Assembly (NCBI GenBank): GCA_000507305.1
Contig: DF240526.1
Location: 1 to 64,000 of the forward strand
DNA length: 64,000 bases
Source: Breviolum minutum Mf 1.05b.01
Lineage: Eukaryota > Sar > Dinophyceae > Suessiales > Symbiodiniaceae
Reading direction: 5' to 3'
Part shown: positions 34,568 to 46,325 of the stretch, in pieces
How positions within the stretch are numbered: the first letter of the stretch is position 1
How the letters are laid out: each line of letters starts with the position of its first letter
Made by a program: the position numbers and the translations under genes
The notes under the pieces: generated by a model
The model's input: only the letters and a program-made list of their open reading frames with translations
Databases searched by the model: none
Told to the model about the DNA's origin: nothing

Positions 34568-37500
34568 ATGGTAGGTACTCAGCTTTTAGGTGGTATCAAT
34601 GGCTTCAAGGCGGCCGGCGATTTTTCGCGATGCCGCGGCGAATGCGGTTTGGATCGATTTTCATTGGCGCCTGCGGTTTTTTTTTCTCCCCAAATTTGCA
34701 GATGGAGGAGTTGTAGGGATGTCTTGAACTGTTCAAGAGATTTATATATTTTTTGTATTTTCTTCACTTTTTTTCAAAAGAATTTTTTGGTGCCTTTCTT
34801 TGTGAAGGTGTTGAAGAATACCTTCAAGAAGCTGTCGTCCATGAGTGCTGAAGAGATTCTCGAGGCGGCTGCGTCCGTGGAACAGTTGAAGCGAAAACCA
34901 TGAAGTTGATGCAGATAATCAGGATGGCTGGTTCTTGTCTTGCAGGGTTCGAGTTTGCATTTTTTTTTAAAAAGTCAGGAAAGTGATTGAAAAAAAAACA
35001 TTGGCATGCACTTCGATACTGTTGATGGACAAAATCCTGCACCACCAAGGATGATGATTATTCCCATTATTTATTGGGTTAAAAAACCATCCCAGGTGGG
35101 TGGTTTGGGATTTCTTTGTCCATCAACAGTATGTCAACAAAAACCAAAAATAGCTACCCTCCTGGGAATTAACGTATCCCACCTTGGGAAAAGGAAAATC
35201 ATCTTCAAAATGCCATTTTTGGGGAATATGTTAGTTCCCTGGAGGGTAATCCAAGTGAACGTAGTTTTCGGCTACTCATGGTGAGATGATGACCTTCCCC
35301 GAGTCAACAAGTTGTTGAGAGTCCTCGGATCCCAGGCGGTCAGCGATCAACGTACCTTGCGATTGAGTCGTGGCACTTAAGGAAATGGTGTGACAAAATA
35401 CCACCAGACTTGGTGAAAAACTGAGGCTAAGGGTATTTTTTTAATTCAAAATCCACATGATTTGTTCAAAAGGGCCATTATCTTCGGATTTTGAGTCATC
35501 TTGTGAGGAAAAGTTACTGTACCTGCAAAGGTTTTTTGGAAGGTGAAAAGACATGCTCATCCAATGGCATGCTGGAGCTTGTTGAAATGATTTCTTGATG
35601 GATGCACTGTTCCAATGGTTCAATGAGTTGAGGTGCAGCCAGCAAGGACATTCCATTAGATTGGCGTCCGGGTTATCAAACAGTGGCCAGACACTCAAGG
35701 ACTCGTTCTTTCCAAGGCATTTCACCGGTTTCTTGCTGGAAATCTCCAACTGCAGCAAGGCCATCCGTGATATGCAACTGCAACATATGAAGAGGGTGGA
35801 CGTTGTCATTGAAGTTGCTTGGTTGATGCGCTTTTGGATGCACATCTTTGTAGACATCTTTGTAGACATAATAATGTTGAGAAAGGTAGGCAAATGGAGT
35901 TTCTAGATTCAGAATCAATGCTTTTTTCAGAACAGTCAGAAGGTCCTGTGATATATTTTCTATATATACACATACACATAAATCTCAGGGGCATATTCCC
36001 ACAACACATATCCTTCATGGGGGGTTTGTGGGATGGGCTTGCTCAAACCCACCAACCTCAATCAATCACCAGCCCCTCTCAACTGGAAAGTATGATGTGA
36101 GGCAAAAGATCCTGCCTTAGTTGATAGGGCAAAATGTTTTATTCATGGACTCATCAGGACCCCATGCTTTGGCAATCCCAATTGCTTTGGATCCGAGGTC
36201 CGAGATGCTCGAATTCCATGGACAACTACTCATCCAGATGCTGCAGGTGTGCAGTCAGAGTGTGAGATCTTTTGGTTTTGAGGGGAGGAATGGATCATGA
36301 TAGACCATGTTCTTTTCAATTTGTTGGATAGCTTCATCCTGACCTCAACCTCACTTGGTGGTGTTTGAATCAAGATGGGAATACTCTACCTAGCAGTAAA
36401 TTCATGCAGGGTACAAAGCTGCCATGATTTGAAGAGATAGATGAGACCGATGGGAAAACTGCTTCATTGATGGCAGGATGGGCCAAACCACGGCCACGTG
36501 TCATCGTTCTGACCAAAGCTGATCTTGTACCACCACACGCATTGGAGGTGGGGAGACACTTTCATTCCCTATTTCTGCAACTGCACCTTGGTGAAAATTT
36601 GCATGACACATGACACATAATCCTCGTTGAACAATCTGCTGTACATTTATTTTTAAAGCTAGGAACTCATCTGATCACCTGGCCTTATTTCCAATCCAAG
36701 GAGCTGTTTTCTTAAAGCTCTATAGCTTTGGGGGGGGCTGTTTCCTGCCGCTGGAAGGAAACAGTTCGCTACATCAAGGAGAGCGAGCAAGATCGTGGGG
36801 TGCCAGTGATCCCAGTAGATGCTCAACTGGGTACTTTTGGCATTGAGGTGCTCCGGTTGGGCGGGTTGACGGACGGCAAAGGCAACTAAGCAACGACAAG
36901 TGTTTAGGAAGACAGACCATGGGAGTTTGGTAAGATTTGGGAACGCTTAGGTTTTGATGAAGGAAATTCCTTTCCATTTTTGTTCGGCTTTGTTTGAAAT
37001 TTGTTTGGTTGTTGTCTCGAAATATTAAGATTCTGTTGACGGCCAGATACACGGGACGTTTCACCTTGCACTTTGACGATCTGGGATTTTTTATAGGGTA
37101 CCAAACGTGACACTGTGACACTCCCAACAAAAGCCACACTTCACCAGTGACAGCTGCTGCAGGAGTTGCGAGAGGAATTGTTGAAAGCCGGTGCCCATGT
37201 GAATCGAAGGCAATTCCTATCGCGCTTTTGGAGGTTTTGATTTTCATCTTGGTGTTTTTTTCCCAGCCTATGATCGGTCAACAGTTAGTTGGTGCTGAGC
37301 TGGTTGGAGGTTGAGCAGTTGAGCCTATTCTACTTAGATCACCAAGTGATAATCCCCTTCAATAACAGGATTCCTCCAATAAGCAAGCACTAACTGACCT
37401 CAGCCATCAGAACATGATATAAAGCTATGGACATCACTGACATCACTGTTGCTTCATGCTTCATTTACTTAGGGATGTTTTTCATTAATAACCTTCTCAA

Positions 37501-39846
37501 CCCTTTTTGTAAAAACAGATCCCCATGTTTTCTTCAACAAAAATCCAGGCGCAAACGTCAAGGAGTTAATCCACGGGCCATTCGTACCATGATGTCACTT
37601 GCCAGCACATGCAAGGGACATCGGAAACATTTGAGAAATGAAAAACACCCTGGTTGTTTAGGGTAGAAAGGGGATAATATCCCACCCAGTTATGTGGCGA
37701 TTATAGTAGACCATTATGATTGAATTATAAGGATCCCTATTAAACAACCAGGATTTCATGGAAAATAAGGCCGTTTTTTTGTTTTTTCTTCGCTCATTTG
37801 ATTTGTTGGTTCTGGATGCATCGATGATGATCACCCTGCAGCTGAGGATTGGCTTTCCCAACGTCTTGGCCTCAAATTTTGTCGTTCCAAAGAGTTGGAG
37901 CGTGGCAGCGTGCCCAAAAGTTAGATGCAGCACATAAAAAGGTCACTTCAAGATGTGTTCAACACAAAATCCAAAGCTACTGCAAATGAACACCCCGGCA
38001 TTTCCAAGCGGCTAAGTAGCAGGTAAAAATCGGTTGCTGTTGTTTTTACATCCTTCTCAGGTGTAGGATTGGTCGGTCAGCTGGTATCTGAGGTTGGAAA
38101 GTCTTCCATCATCAATCGTCTCACAGGGCGGAAGGTGGCTATGAAGGCCAAGATTTTTCCAAACAAAACGCCACATTTTTGGCGTTTGGCAAAACGGTTT
38201 CAGAGTCTGTGGAGATTGAATCATGAAGTCTATGTTATGTGGCTTTTTCTAAAAGGAGAGATGGTCAGAAAAAAAGTGAGGTTGATTTTGGATGATAAGA
38301 GCATATGAAAAAAAAGTTCGACAGTTAGCAGGAAATGGATGGCAGTGAACAGTGTGTCATTTTTGAAGCGATTATATGTGTCAAACTTGCAAGCCTAGCA
38401 TCTGCCCGCGTCAGAACGCCTCACCTGGTGCTACCCGGCGATTGACGTGGCACAAGATTGGTGGATTCAGGTGGCTGTTTGCCACACAAATTCGGGTCGT
38501 TTGAAAGTTTTGAGCATCAAACATTTACCAGAAAACTTTGAGGTAAGCAAAAGAATCATTTCAAAAAGATCCTCAATTGATTTGTTTTTCTGAAATTGTC
38601 CTGGTTTTTCAACAAAAATCTGTTTGAGATCAACAAAAAACACTTCCTTCCGACAATGCCCGGCAGTTTAAGAGTACGATCCAACAACAAAACGTCTCAC
38701 CTTGGTCAGGAACACGGAGCTGGAATTCCTAGATGCACCAGGCTTCATTCCAGTGGGTTTTGGCCGACGCTTCAGCAAGGACATGAGAAAATTCTTGAGT
38801 GCACGTGATCAGTCTCTTTATATTTTTTTGAAAACTTGCTTCTTCGAAAAATTTGGGGAATGCAGTTGAAATTCAAAAGAAGAGGTAGCTCTCTGATCTG
38901 TGAAACAGTCCATGCTGACCTCTGATGTGTTTCTGGATTTTGTTTCTTCGAACTCCTGGCGAAGACGACCTTTGCAAACTCGAAGGAGCAGCAAACTCTT
39001 CTGTGTATGTGCCGAATCTTTGGCGAAAAGGCCAGTGTAACATGCCTTTTCCCACATCTCGTGCACTGTTCGCCGTTGGACATGAATTCTTCAACCCTGG
39101 CCAGCACGTGGACCGACAGCAAGTGGGCTATGATCTGGTCTTTCGTTTGGGCAAGGCAATGTGGGGATGTTGTCTTGAGTCTGAAACCCTTTTATTTTTG
39201 AAGCATGACAGCATGACATCATGATATTTGAGAATTCTGGCATTTTCTGCGAATTTTCTTGTCACAGTTGTGGAAAGAGAATCCGCAGATGGTGGAGGGA
39301 ACTGCAACTTGGCTCGTTGAAACATGTCGATTTTGCCCATCTTTTCTGTCAATGTTGTTCTGCCAAGGTATGGAGAGAGACCAATCGTATCTATGGTGTG
39401 GACTTTCAAAAAGCTCTCAGGTTCGCAACAGAAGTGATTTGTTCAGATTTTTTTTTGGAAATGGGGGTTTCTTCCATTTTTGATTGGAATTGCTGCTATT
39501 GTCAGAGAAGTTGTATCCCGACTACTTTGATGAACTTCTTTTCGGAGCCCCAAGTATCGGCTGAAAGCAGAGGTTTTTCCACAGATTTTCTTTTGTTGGG
39601 CCAGGTATGAAGGGCCAATCCTGCCGAATTTTGTCCCGGTGGTGTGCTCAGCAACCAACAGAATATCTTCCTTGCTTTAAAGGTGATAGTGAAAAGCGAG
39701 TGATGTTTTTTTGCCATGAAATCAAATATAAGATATCCTAGGTGACACTCAACGACATGGACCAAGCCTTTCTTGCTTGCCTGCAAGCACTAAGATCATG
39801 AACCCAGCTCCATTCATGGGAAAGTTAATCAATGACTTCAACCGCG
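34568..39846 (+). CDS. YlqF/RbgA/DAR-type circularly permuted GTPase
   Basis: Ribosome-assembly GTPase family. Joined exons: 35647-35682 (IPLDWRPGYQT), 35760-35813 (AIRDMQLQHMKRVDVVIE), 36198-36246 (VRDARIPWTTTHPDAA), 36477-36547 (PRVIVLTKADLVPPHALE, the G4 motif), 36758-36847 (YIKESEQDRGVPVIPVDAQL), 37163-37209 (ELREELLKAGAHVNR; GC donor), 37549-37583 (KRQGVNPRAI), 38061-38146 (VGLVGQ, VGKSSIINRLTGRKVAMK, the G1 P-loop; GC donor), 38415-38470 (NASPGATRRLTWHKIGG, G2), 38710-38752 (NTELEFLDAPGFIP, G3), 38965-39030 (SKEQQTLLCMCRIFGEK), 39105-39155, 39268-39367, 39506-39553, about 39613-39682 and 39795-39846. The order G4-G1-G2-G3 is the hallmark of the permuted family. The P-loop is odd (see findings). 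A candidate first exon is 34568-34675, then 34808-34890. The last joins and the C-terminus are unsettled. Confidence 0.88.
35017..35131. mobile_element. Family 2 inverted-repeat element (MITE-like)
   Basis: TACTGTTGATGGACAAAATC at the left and TTTCTTTGTCCATCAACAGT at the right; about 115 bases. It lies in an intron of the GTPase gene. Confidence 0.92.
35155..35248. mobile_element. Family 3 inverted-repeat element (MITE-like)
   Basis: TACCCTCCTGGGAATTAACG at the left and TGTTAGTTCCCTGGAGGGTA at the right. Interior CACCTTGGGAAAAGGAAAATC is shared with the half-copy near 26570. It lies only 24 bases after a family-2 element in the same intron. Confidence 0.88.
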
Positions 39847-42024
39847 GTCAGAATCCCAGTGAAAACTTTCTCAGACTGGGATTTTTCTGGGATGTTTCGA
39901 AGAATGGTCGTTGTCACAAAATACCGGTGAGATTGTGATCACATTGAAAAACAGCTTTTTTTAAATCTTGGTTCACTTGGGTCCGCTTTGACCCAACTAA
40001 GTGGGAGGTATTATGGAGCTTAGCCATTCGCTTGTGGTTTTTCTCAAATCATTGACCTTCCCAACGTTTCAATGACCAAATTTGTGGTCCCAAACGGATG
40101 CTCTAAGTCTTGAGACCTCTCCATCAACATCACCAGAAAGCATGTGTAGGAATTGGGAGTTAACCCTCAGATACAGGATGAACCTCGCATTTGTAGGGCA
40201 GAGACACACTTTTCCCCCTCTGAAAGGTAGGTCACAGTACAGGACCCGGAAAAAGCCGAGGACATGTTGATGGCGTGTCAAACTAGAAAATGTATATAGA
40301 ACCCTGTAAACAATGTGATCATCTACCAACTCCAACAGCTGCTAGGGGGTGAAAACTCATGCGATGAACAGTCGGAGCCGTGAAAAAAACTTGGTTGTTT
40401 TGGGTCAAACGAGTATTCTGCCGTGCGGAATTTGGGAATCAATGACTTTCACTGCCCACATTTCTAGGGCTTTTCATCGTGCCGAATTGCCGGTGTCACT
40501 CATCTACAAACGTAGTTTTCCGGGCCAACTATACTTTCAATAGGACACAGCAAGAGCTGCTTTTTCATCAATCATATGTGCAAGTCCAAGGTAATGTTAA
40601 TGTTCCCCTCAACTAATTCCAACCCATCATGAAATTTGGCATAGGGTCCACCACATGTTGCATACCGCCGATCCCTTTGAGGTAGATGGGGCCGAATTCA
40701 GCTTGAAGCACCACCTCGAACAGCCATGAATCTCAAGGACAGAGGGGGTTTATGATGGCAACGTGACTTACGGCCCATAGTGGTGTCCTATAAAATTGAG
40801 GCAATGACCTAAATGCATTGTGAATCATTTTCTATGGCAGAAATGTTGTAGATGATTTGTGATTCCAACCATTTTCTGAAGCCCAATATGTTACTGTCGC
40901 TAGAGATTAATGCCAAACATGTATGGTAGGGAATCCTGGAAATGATCAAATGTGTGGGTCTCTTTGGTGCTCCATTTTTGAGCCTTTAGCCATGTTGCGA
41001 TTTTTCCAGGATTATGGGCATTTGCTGGAGGGTTCTGCTCAGACCATGCCTCTTGGCCAAAAGCTTTTATTCAAGGCAGTTTGCTGCGTGTGACATGATT
41101 CCTTCAACCCCGCAATATGCATCAAGTCTTCGACTAAGGAAACACCTGGATGCTAGTAAAAGCAAAGTGAAAGGAATGCTAGGTGTGCCGGGCATGTTGA
41201 GAGGATGGTGAAGCAGCAATAGAAAGCCGACTTGTGAAGATTCTGGGGGTTCAGATGGGTCCCATCGCTTTCCAGGTGCAGGAAAGCAACAGGTTCGGAG
41301 CTTCATTGCAATAGATCTGTGTGCCTTGCCATTTTTTTTTTCGGGTTGCTGTGGGGGGTTTGGAAGGTCATGATGCCCAGCAAAACTGAGCCAGAGCCGG
41401 AGAAGGCAGGGATCTTCCAAGCATTTCGTTGTTGGATGTCCGGATGTTGAAGTATCCTTCTTAGCATTGAGTTGATACCCTTTTGGAAGGTTCTGTTGTA
41501 AGTGTTGTTGGAACGTGATGAAATTGTTCAAAGGTCGGACATCTTCATGTCATGTGGATCTTTGGAAGGTTCCTGCAGTGCTCCGCAGCCGGAATCTCAC
41601 AGAAGAGGTGGGGTTTTGTTCCCAGCCTGGGTAGCTCAAAATTAGTCAATGGCGGATTGAAAGTTGAACGTGATCTTGCTGCAATGACTTGATCTATGTG
41701 GCTTCCAAGAGTTGCTGTTTATTGTTTACTGTTTTCAGTCCACAGGGAAAGGTGCCTTCAGTTGATCTACTTTTTGTTGGTTCCCTTGCCGGAGTGATTC
41801 GCATCAACAATGGCCGAATCGGCAGGGCCTCTTCGAAGGATGGTGAGTGGCCAACACCAGAAAGTCCTCTCCCGTTGTTGAGTCGCGCCGTTTTCCAGGA
41901 TCTCGAAAAAAGCGTCCCAAATGGGAGAGGGAAGATCTGCTGTGCCATCGTTTTTTTGTACCCAGGTTTTTTGGAAATTCCTTGCCGTGCATCACGTGTT
42001 ACAATATGACATGAAGATATCCCT
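39847..42024. other. Spacer after the GTPase gene
   Basis: The last GTPase exon(s) may lie here but were not recognised. Two weak exon-like blocks are at 41790-41840 (ending at a GTGAGT donor) and 41899-41950. No repeat family or RNA gene was seen. Confidence 0.4.
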
Positions 42025-42142
42025 ATGGCCGCCGTGAAAGATGAAGATCTTGACCGCCTTGTCCAGGCGGTCGTTTCACCCCGTGCTCCAGCTTCCCCCA
42101 TTCGTGGTGTTGGTGGGCAACTGCCACCCCTTGGTGCTTCAG
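42025..42142 (+). CDS. Probable first exon of an unidentified gene
   Basis: ATG at 42025 in good context (CCCTATGGCC) opens MAAVKDEDLDRLVQAVVSPR followed by a proline/glycine-rich stretch (PASPIRGVGGQLPPLGAS). It probably ends at 42142 with a GA donor, eight bases before a family-1 element. Codon use and GC are clearly coding-like. It may start the large gene whose recognised exons begin at 46326, or a separate small gene; later exons could not be linked by phase. Confidence 0.5.
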
Positions 42143-42150
42143 GACAATGT

Positions 42151-42252
42151 GGGTGTTTCCTTAAATGGGGGTACCCCCAAATCATCCCATTTTAATAGGG
42201 TTTTCCATTATAAACCATCCATTTTGGGGTACCCCTATTTTTGGAAACACCT
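42151..42252. mobile_element. Family 1 inverted-repeat element
   Basis: GGGTGTTTCCTTAAATGGGG at the left and CCTATTTTTGGAAACACC at the right, about 102 bases, with the usual ATCATCCCATTTTAATAGGG interior. Confidence 0.92.
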
Positions 42253-42836
42253 ACGTGATGAGATTCTCAAATTCACAGTGACTTTGCTGTGCATTGCTTC
42301 ACCAACTGTTTTTGGCAAAGCATAGGAAAAGCAGCTGGAGAAGCAGAGCTTAACAATAGGTGCAGGGTCAAGGGAGATAGGTGGTGTTTTGGTGGATACA
42401 CTGGCCGGACAAAAGTTATGCTTCTTGAGTCGTCCTACTGCAAACCCTTTCCCCCTAGAATCCTTTTATCAACATGATCCTGGTCAATTTCCACCCCGAA
42501 AAGCTCTTTAGTTTATTAAATTTAAAACGGGGTGATAATTGACCGTGCGACACCTGCCACGCAAAATGGACATGATAAATCGATCCGGTACAGACAAGAA
42601 GTCTTGACACAAACCTTCAACAAGCGCAAACTTTCTTCCTGTTGAAGTATGTGCGGATGATTACAACTCCACTGAGGGATGAGAAGCTTGCAGTGGCTGC
42701 ATCCAGTAGTCAATGTATGTACTCTTCACCTGGATTGGAACATCCTCCGCAAATTGCGTATTTTTGTGGTGTTCCTTTTTTGAAGGTCATTTTTCACACT
42801 CACTTGATTGAATTGTCATCTTTTCCCCAACCTGTA

Positions 42837-42870
42837 TGAAGTGGTGAAGTGGTGAAGTGGTGAAGTGGTG
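42837..42870. repeat. Nine-base tandem repeat (GAAGTGGTG), about four units
   Basis: GAAGTGGTG repeats without interruption. Non-coding context. Confidence 0.9.
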
Positions 42871-42999
42871 TGCACCATGTAGACCTTCCCCTGCTCCATG
42901 CTCAGGGAAAAGGACTCTGGCACCGAAAATTGCCCGAAGCCTATGGGGACACTAACAGAAAACCTGATTTAGTAGCTGATGGAGCCTCCAGTGGGGACA

Positions 43000-43117
43000 A
43001 ACCCCTCCAAAAAAATCAAGATGGAACCTGAAGCATGTCCCTTTGGAAAAAGAAAAGGAACGTTGTTGCCGCCAAATCGTCCATTTTTTTGGTTTCATGT
43101 TAGTTTTCAGGGGTGTA
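43000..43117. mobile_element. Family 3 inverted-repeat element
   Basis: The left end has ACCCCTCCAAAAAAATCAAG and the right end TGTTAGTTTTCAGGGGTGTA. Interior AAGATGGAACC and CCTTTGGAAAAAG match other copies. Confidence 0.75.
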
Positions 43118-43239
43118 GATGATTTCCACATCGCGATCCTGTAGCAAACTTGTTTGAGTTCAGCAATCAGATCACCCACTTGGCCTAGGCGCCAATGATC
43201 GCTGGGGTTCCCAAGTTTTCATTGGGTCGAGTCGATGAT

Positions 43240-43375
43240 CTGAAGATTGATTGATGGTTGATGGATGATTGATGGTTGATGATGATTGATTATTGATGGT
43301 TGATGCTTTATGATGATGGATGATGGATATTTGATGGTTGATGATGGATAATGGATGTTTGATAGTTTATGATGC
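43240..43375. repeat. GATTGATGGTT-type degenerate tandem repeat
   Basis: Imperfect units of TGATTGATGG, TTGATGATGG and GGATATTTGATGG fill about 135 bases. Non-coding. Confidence 0.85.
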
Positions 43376-44057
43376 CGGAGGTGGTGGTGGATTTCTGAGG
43401 TTGCTGTCACTAAGATATCTCTTCCAAGTGAGAAATTCCAAGGACCGCTGTCTTCAAGGACCTCCGAAAAAGTGGAAACCGGTGCTCGGTGCTCAGTGAT
43501 GTTGCTGTGACGCAAACAAAATGATCAGCACGCACTGTGCAGCAAGTAAATATGATATGACATATCAATACATATCATATATAATATACATATCCTACAC
43601 CATACTTTGTTTGGGGTTTCCATTTCCAACAACAAAACGACTATTGAATTTTGCAGAATTTGGATCAATGAGAAACCAAAGCGAATCTGTTCAGACGAAA
43701 GTGGGGTCTCCCGAATCAGTACATTCGTGGCTCCAAAAAAGCCAAGCAAATGTGTCTCAAATTTGGACCGCAAAAATCACATCCCAGATGCTCAATGTAT
43801 GATATATTTACCTACATTTACCATAAAAATAGCCAAATGTAGGTAAATATGCCATACTAATTTTGCATCTGGGCATGTGATTTTTTCAAAAATAAAATCA
43901 GTCAGTTGCCGACTCCAGACCAGACTGAATCGCTTGGTCTCAGGAAAACTTTGGTGCACCGTGTCGGGGTCCGGGTCCTCCTGGACTTTGGAAAGTGCCA
44001 GACCCGGAGGAAACGGTTCACGGTTCAAGGGCATGGAAAACGGTGTGGGTTGCATAC

Positions 44058-44165
44058 TGTACCCCCCCCGAAAACTAAGATGAAATCTGAAAATTATCCA
44101 GGAATAAAAAGGAAACTGATCTTCAACACCATCATTTTTCGGTTCCACGTTAGTTTTTGAGGGTG
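44058..44165. mobile_element. Family 3 inverted-repeat element
   Basis: Left end TGTACCCCCCCCGAAAACTA, right end CACGTTAGTTTTTGAGGGTG; about 108 bases. Confidence 0.75.
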
Positions 44166-44816
44166 ATTCTCTTGTTGGACATCTAATATGTGAAGGATTT
44201 CTGACGGAATTCGTTTTCCCAGCTACATGGGAAGAAGTCCGGACAGAAGCGGACCGGATTGTTTGCTACCAGAGCTCAACACTATACCAGGTGTAAAGGT
44301 AGGGCTGTCGCCACTGCTGACTCATTTAGTGGATGATCTTTTCAGCCATTTGGCCCGCAGTGAGCGGGGTTGATTTGGAGCCTGGATAGGCTCGATATGC
44401 AACTTGTCCTGAGATCGGGGGTAGCGATGGACACTGCTGCTGAATTTTCACGTTGCTTCTTAAAGTGGTTCATGGACCATGTCGCATGTCTTCAAAAATC
44501 CTGATGAGTTTCCATTCTTTCATGACTTTCATGGTTAGATGTTCATATAAGTATAATATATCAATAATATATCATATAAATGTTCAGATTTGGACGTTGA
44601 GATCTCTAAATCTCTACATGTTTCCTCTCCAACTTTGGGATTTCCTGGGCAAAAAAACATCTCAGGTATGGATATCCTGCTTATCCGGCCAGTGCTCGGC
44701 TTAAACAACGGAGCGACTGGCGTTACTGGTGTTGCCGAGTGAATATGTATATACGCGCGCATGTGATAGGTAATCTACTTTACACAATTTATGTTTTGTT
44801 TGAGGTAGAAGTATTT

Positions 44817-44844
44817 GTTTATCTATCTATCTATCTATCTATCG

Positions 44845-44881
<37 letters not shown>
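44817..44881. repeat. TATC tetranucleotide microsatellite
   Basis: About sixteen ATCT units with one variant (ATCG) near the middle. Confidence 0.97.
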
Positions 44882-46325
44882 GCTTTGAATAATATCAAGA
44901 GCAGTCAATGCTCAGTGCTTAGTCGTTCGTCAAAATTGATGATCTATTAGCTTACTACAGCAGAAACCTGCATGAAAGGAATTTCCAGGGAATTGCAACA
45001 AATTCATCCATCAACCCAATCCACGAGTTCCACTAGTGAGTAGAAACGGCCATCATCAAAGTTTTTTGTGTATGTTTTGTTCCTTGATTGGATGTATCGC
45101 AAAAGCCATCTTCTTCATTAGGAAGTCTTTTACCTCCAAACTTGTTAAGGTTATCCGCCAGCTGGCTACCCCGCGGCCTACGCGAAGCCCTGGCATGTTT
45201 GAACAGTTCCCCCTGTGTCGGTTCGGGACTAAAGCTGGACGCAACTTGAGTGAAGGAACATCCCTTGGAGAAAACAAGCCACCAGAAGGATAGCTATGCA
45301 GTGGCGACATGTGTGGCAGGCCTGGCTACAGCGTCCTCTTCTCGGTGTTTAACTCGAGTGAATAGAGTTCAACCACTGGCGACCTCGTTGACCCCACTCT
45401 TAAATTCTGCTTTGATGAACATGGCTAGTTTTTTTGAGGAACCTTACCATGTGAATGACAGAGTTCCCACAGATTGACCACAGTTCAACAAAAAGCGCAC
45501 TTTTTGGGGGTTGTGGTGTCGATGCTCACCATCTGAACAACGAAAAGAGTTCACAAGAAATTCTGAGGCGCCGCAGGTACAGCCTCCGGTCAACACCTTA
45601 ACTTCCTCTCAGCATGATGAGAGCACGACTCAGGGTCTTATGCAAGGGATTATATTTCCATATTTCCCACGAATTGTAGGGATTATGAACCATCATGGGG
45701 AATCCTGCCTTCTAGATGATACTGGATGTTTTTGGAGTTTTCTCCGCTCTGCTCGGTCGTATCGTTGCAAGGCTGGCTATCCAGGATATGGCTATGGTGC
45801 TGGGGTGCAAACATGCCTGTTTTGTTAGCTTGTGGTCTACTTGGACAGGCCGAATCAACTTAACTTGATGTGATGAACGTGATGTCGCCCCAAAAGATAG
45901 ATATTGCAGGGAATCCCTGTTACTTCAGGATTTTCCACGTTGGCGACTCCTTCGAATTTGACCAGACATTGTATATATGGTATTTCCAGTAACGCCAGGC
46001 CGGCTATAGCCCGTCCACCTCTTCGGGAAGGCTCGGGTCTCAGCGCGAAACTGGTTTTCGGGATGGATCGGGGTAGATTTTCAAGGATATCCGATGATAT
46101 CCGAAATTCTTAACTCATCCCAGAATCATTCCAACATCATCCTCCCAAATCATCAGAATCTTGAACATGAATGCTGCATTGGTTCAGAAATGAGTACCAT
46201 ACGACACAGCAGTACTCTTTCATTCAGAAAGCACTTAACATCTCACCTAACATGGTGTCACTAATTTTCTTCTGGACAAATTCTGACAGGGACAGCCATA
46301 CAAATCATCACTTGTTGATGGCAAG

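Larger units (their letters stand above)
42253..46325. other. Region with scattered exon-like blocks
   Basis: Best candidates: 43944-44042 (33 codons, ENFGAPCRGPGPPGLWKVPD onward, acceptor CTCAG, donor GTGTGG) and 44223-44290 (LHGKKSGQKRTGLFATRAQH, acceptor CCCAG, donor GTGTAA). A GC-rich frame at 45990-46070 (NARPAIARPPLREGSG) may also be coding. All are on the + strand and could be 5' exons of the large downstream gene, but phases and order could not be proven. Tandem and inverted repeats fill the rest. Confidence 0.4.

Noticed and set aside
41694..42185. 163-residue minus-strand frame
   Set aside because: Antisense of the plus-strand exon at 42025-42142 and its flank; it also runs into a family-1 element.
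42837..43375. Regular short repeats that might suggest a CRISPR-like array
   Set aside because: Units are contiguous or degenerate with no spacers, and the genome is eukaryotic.
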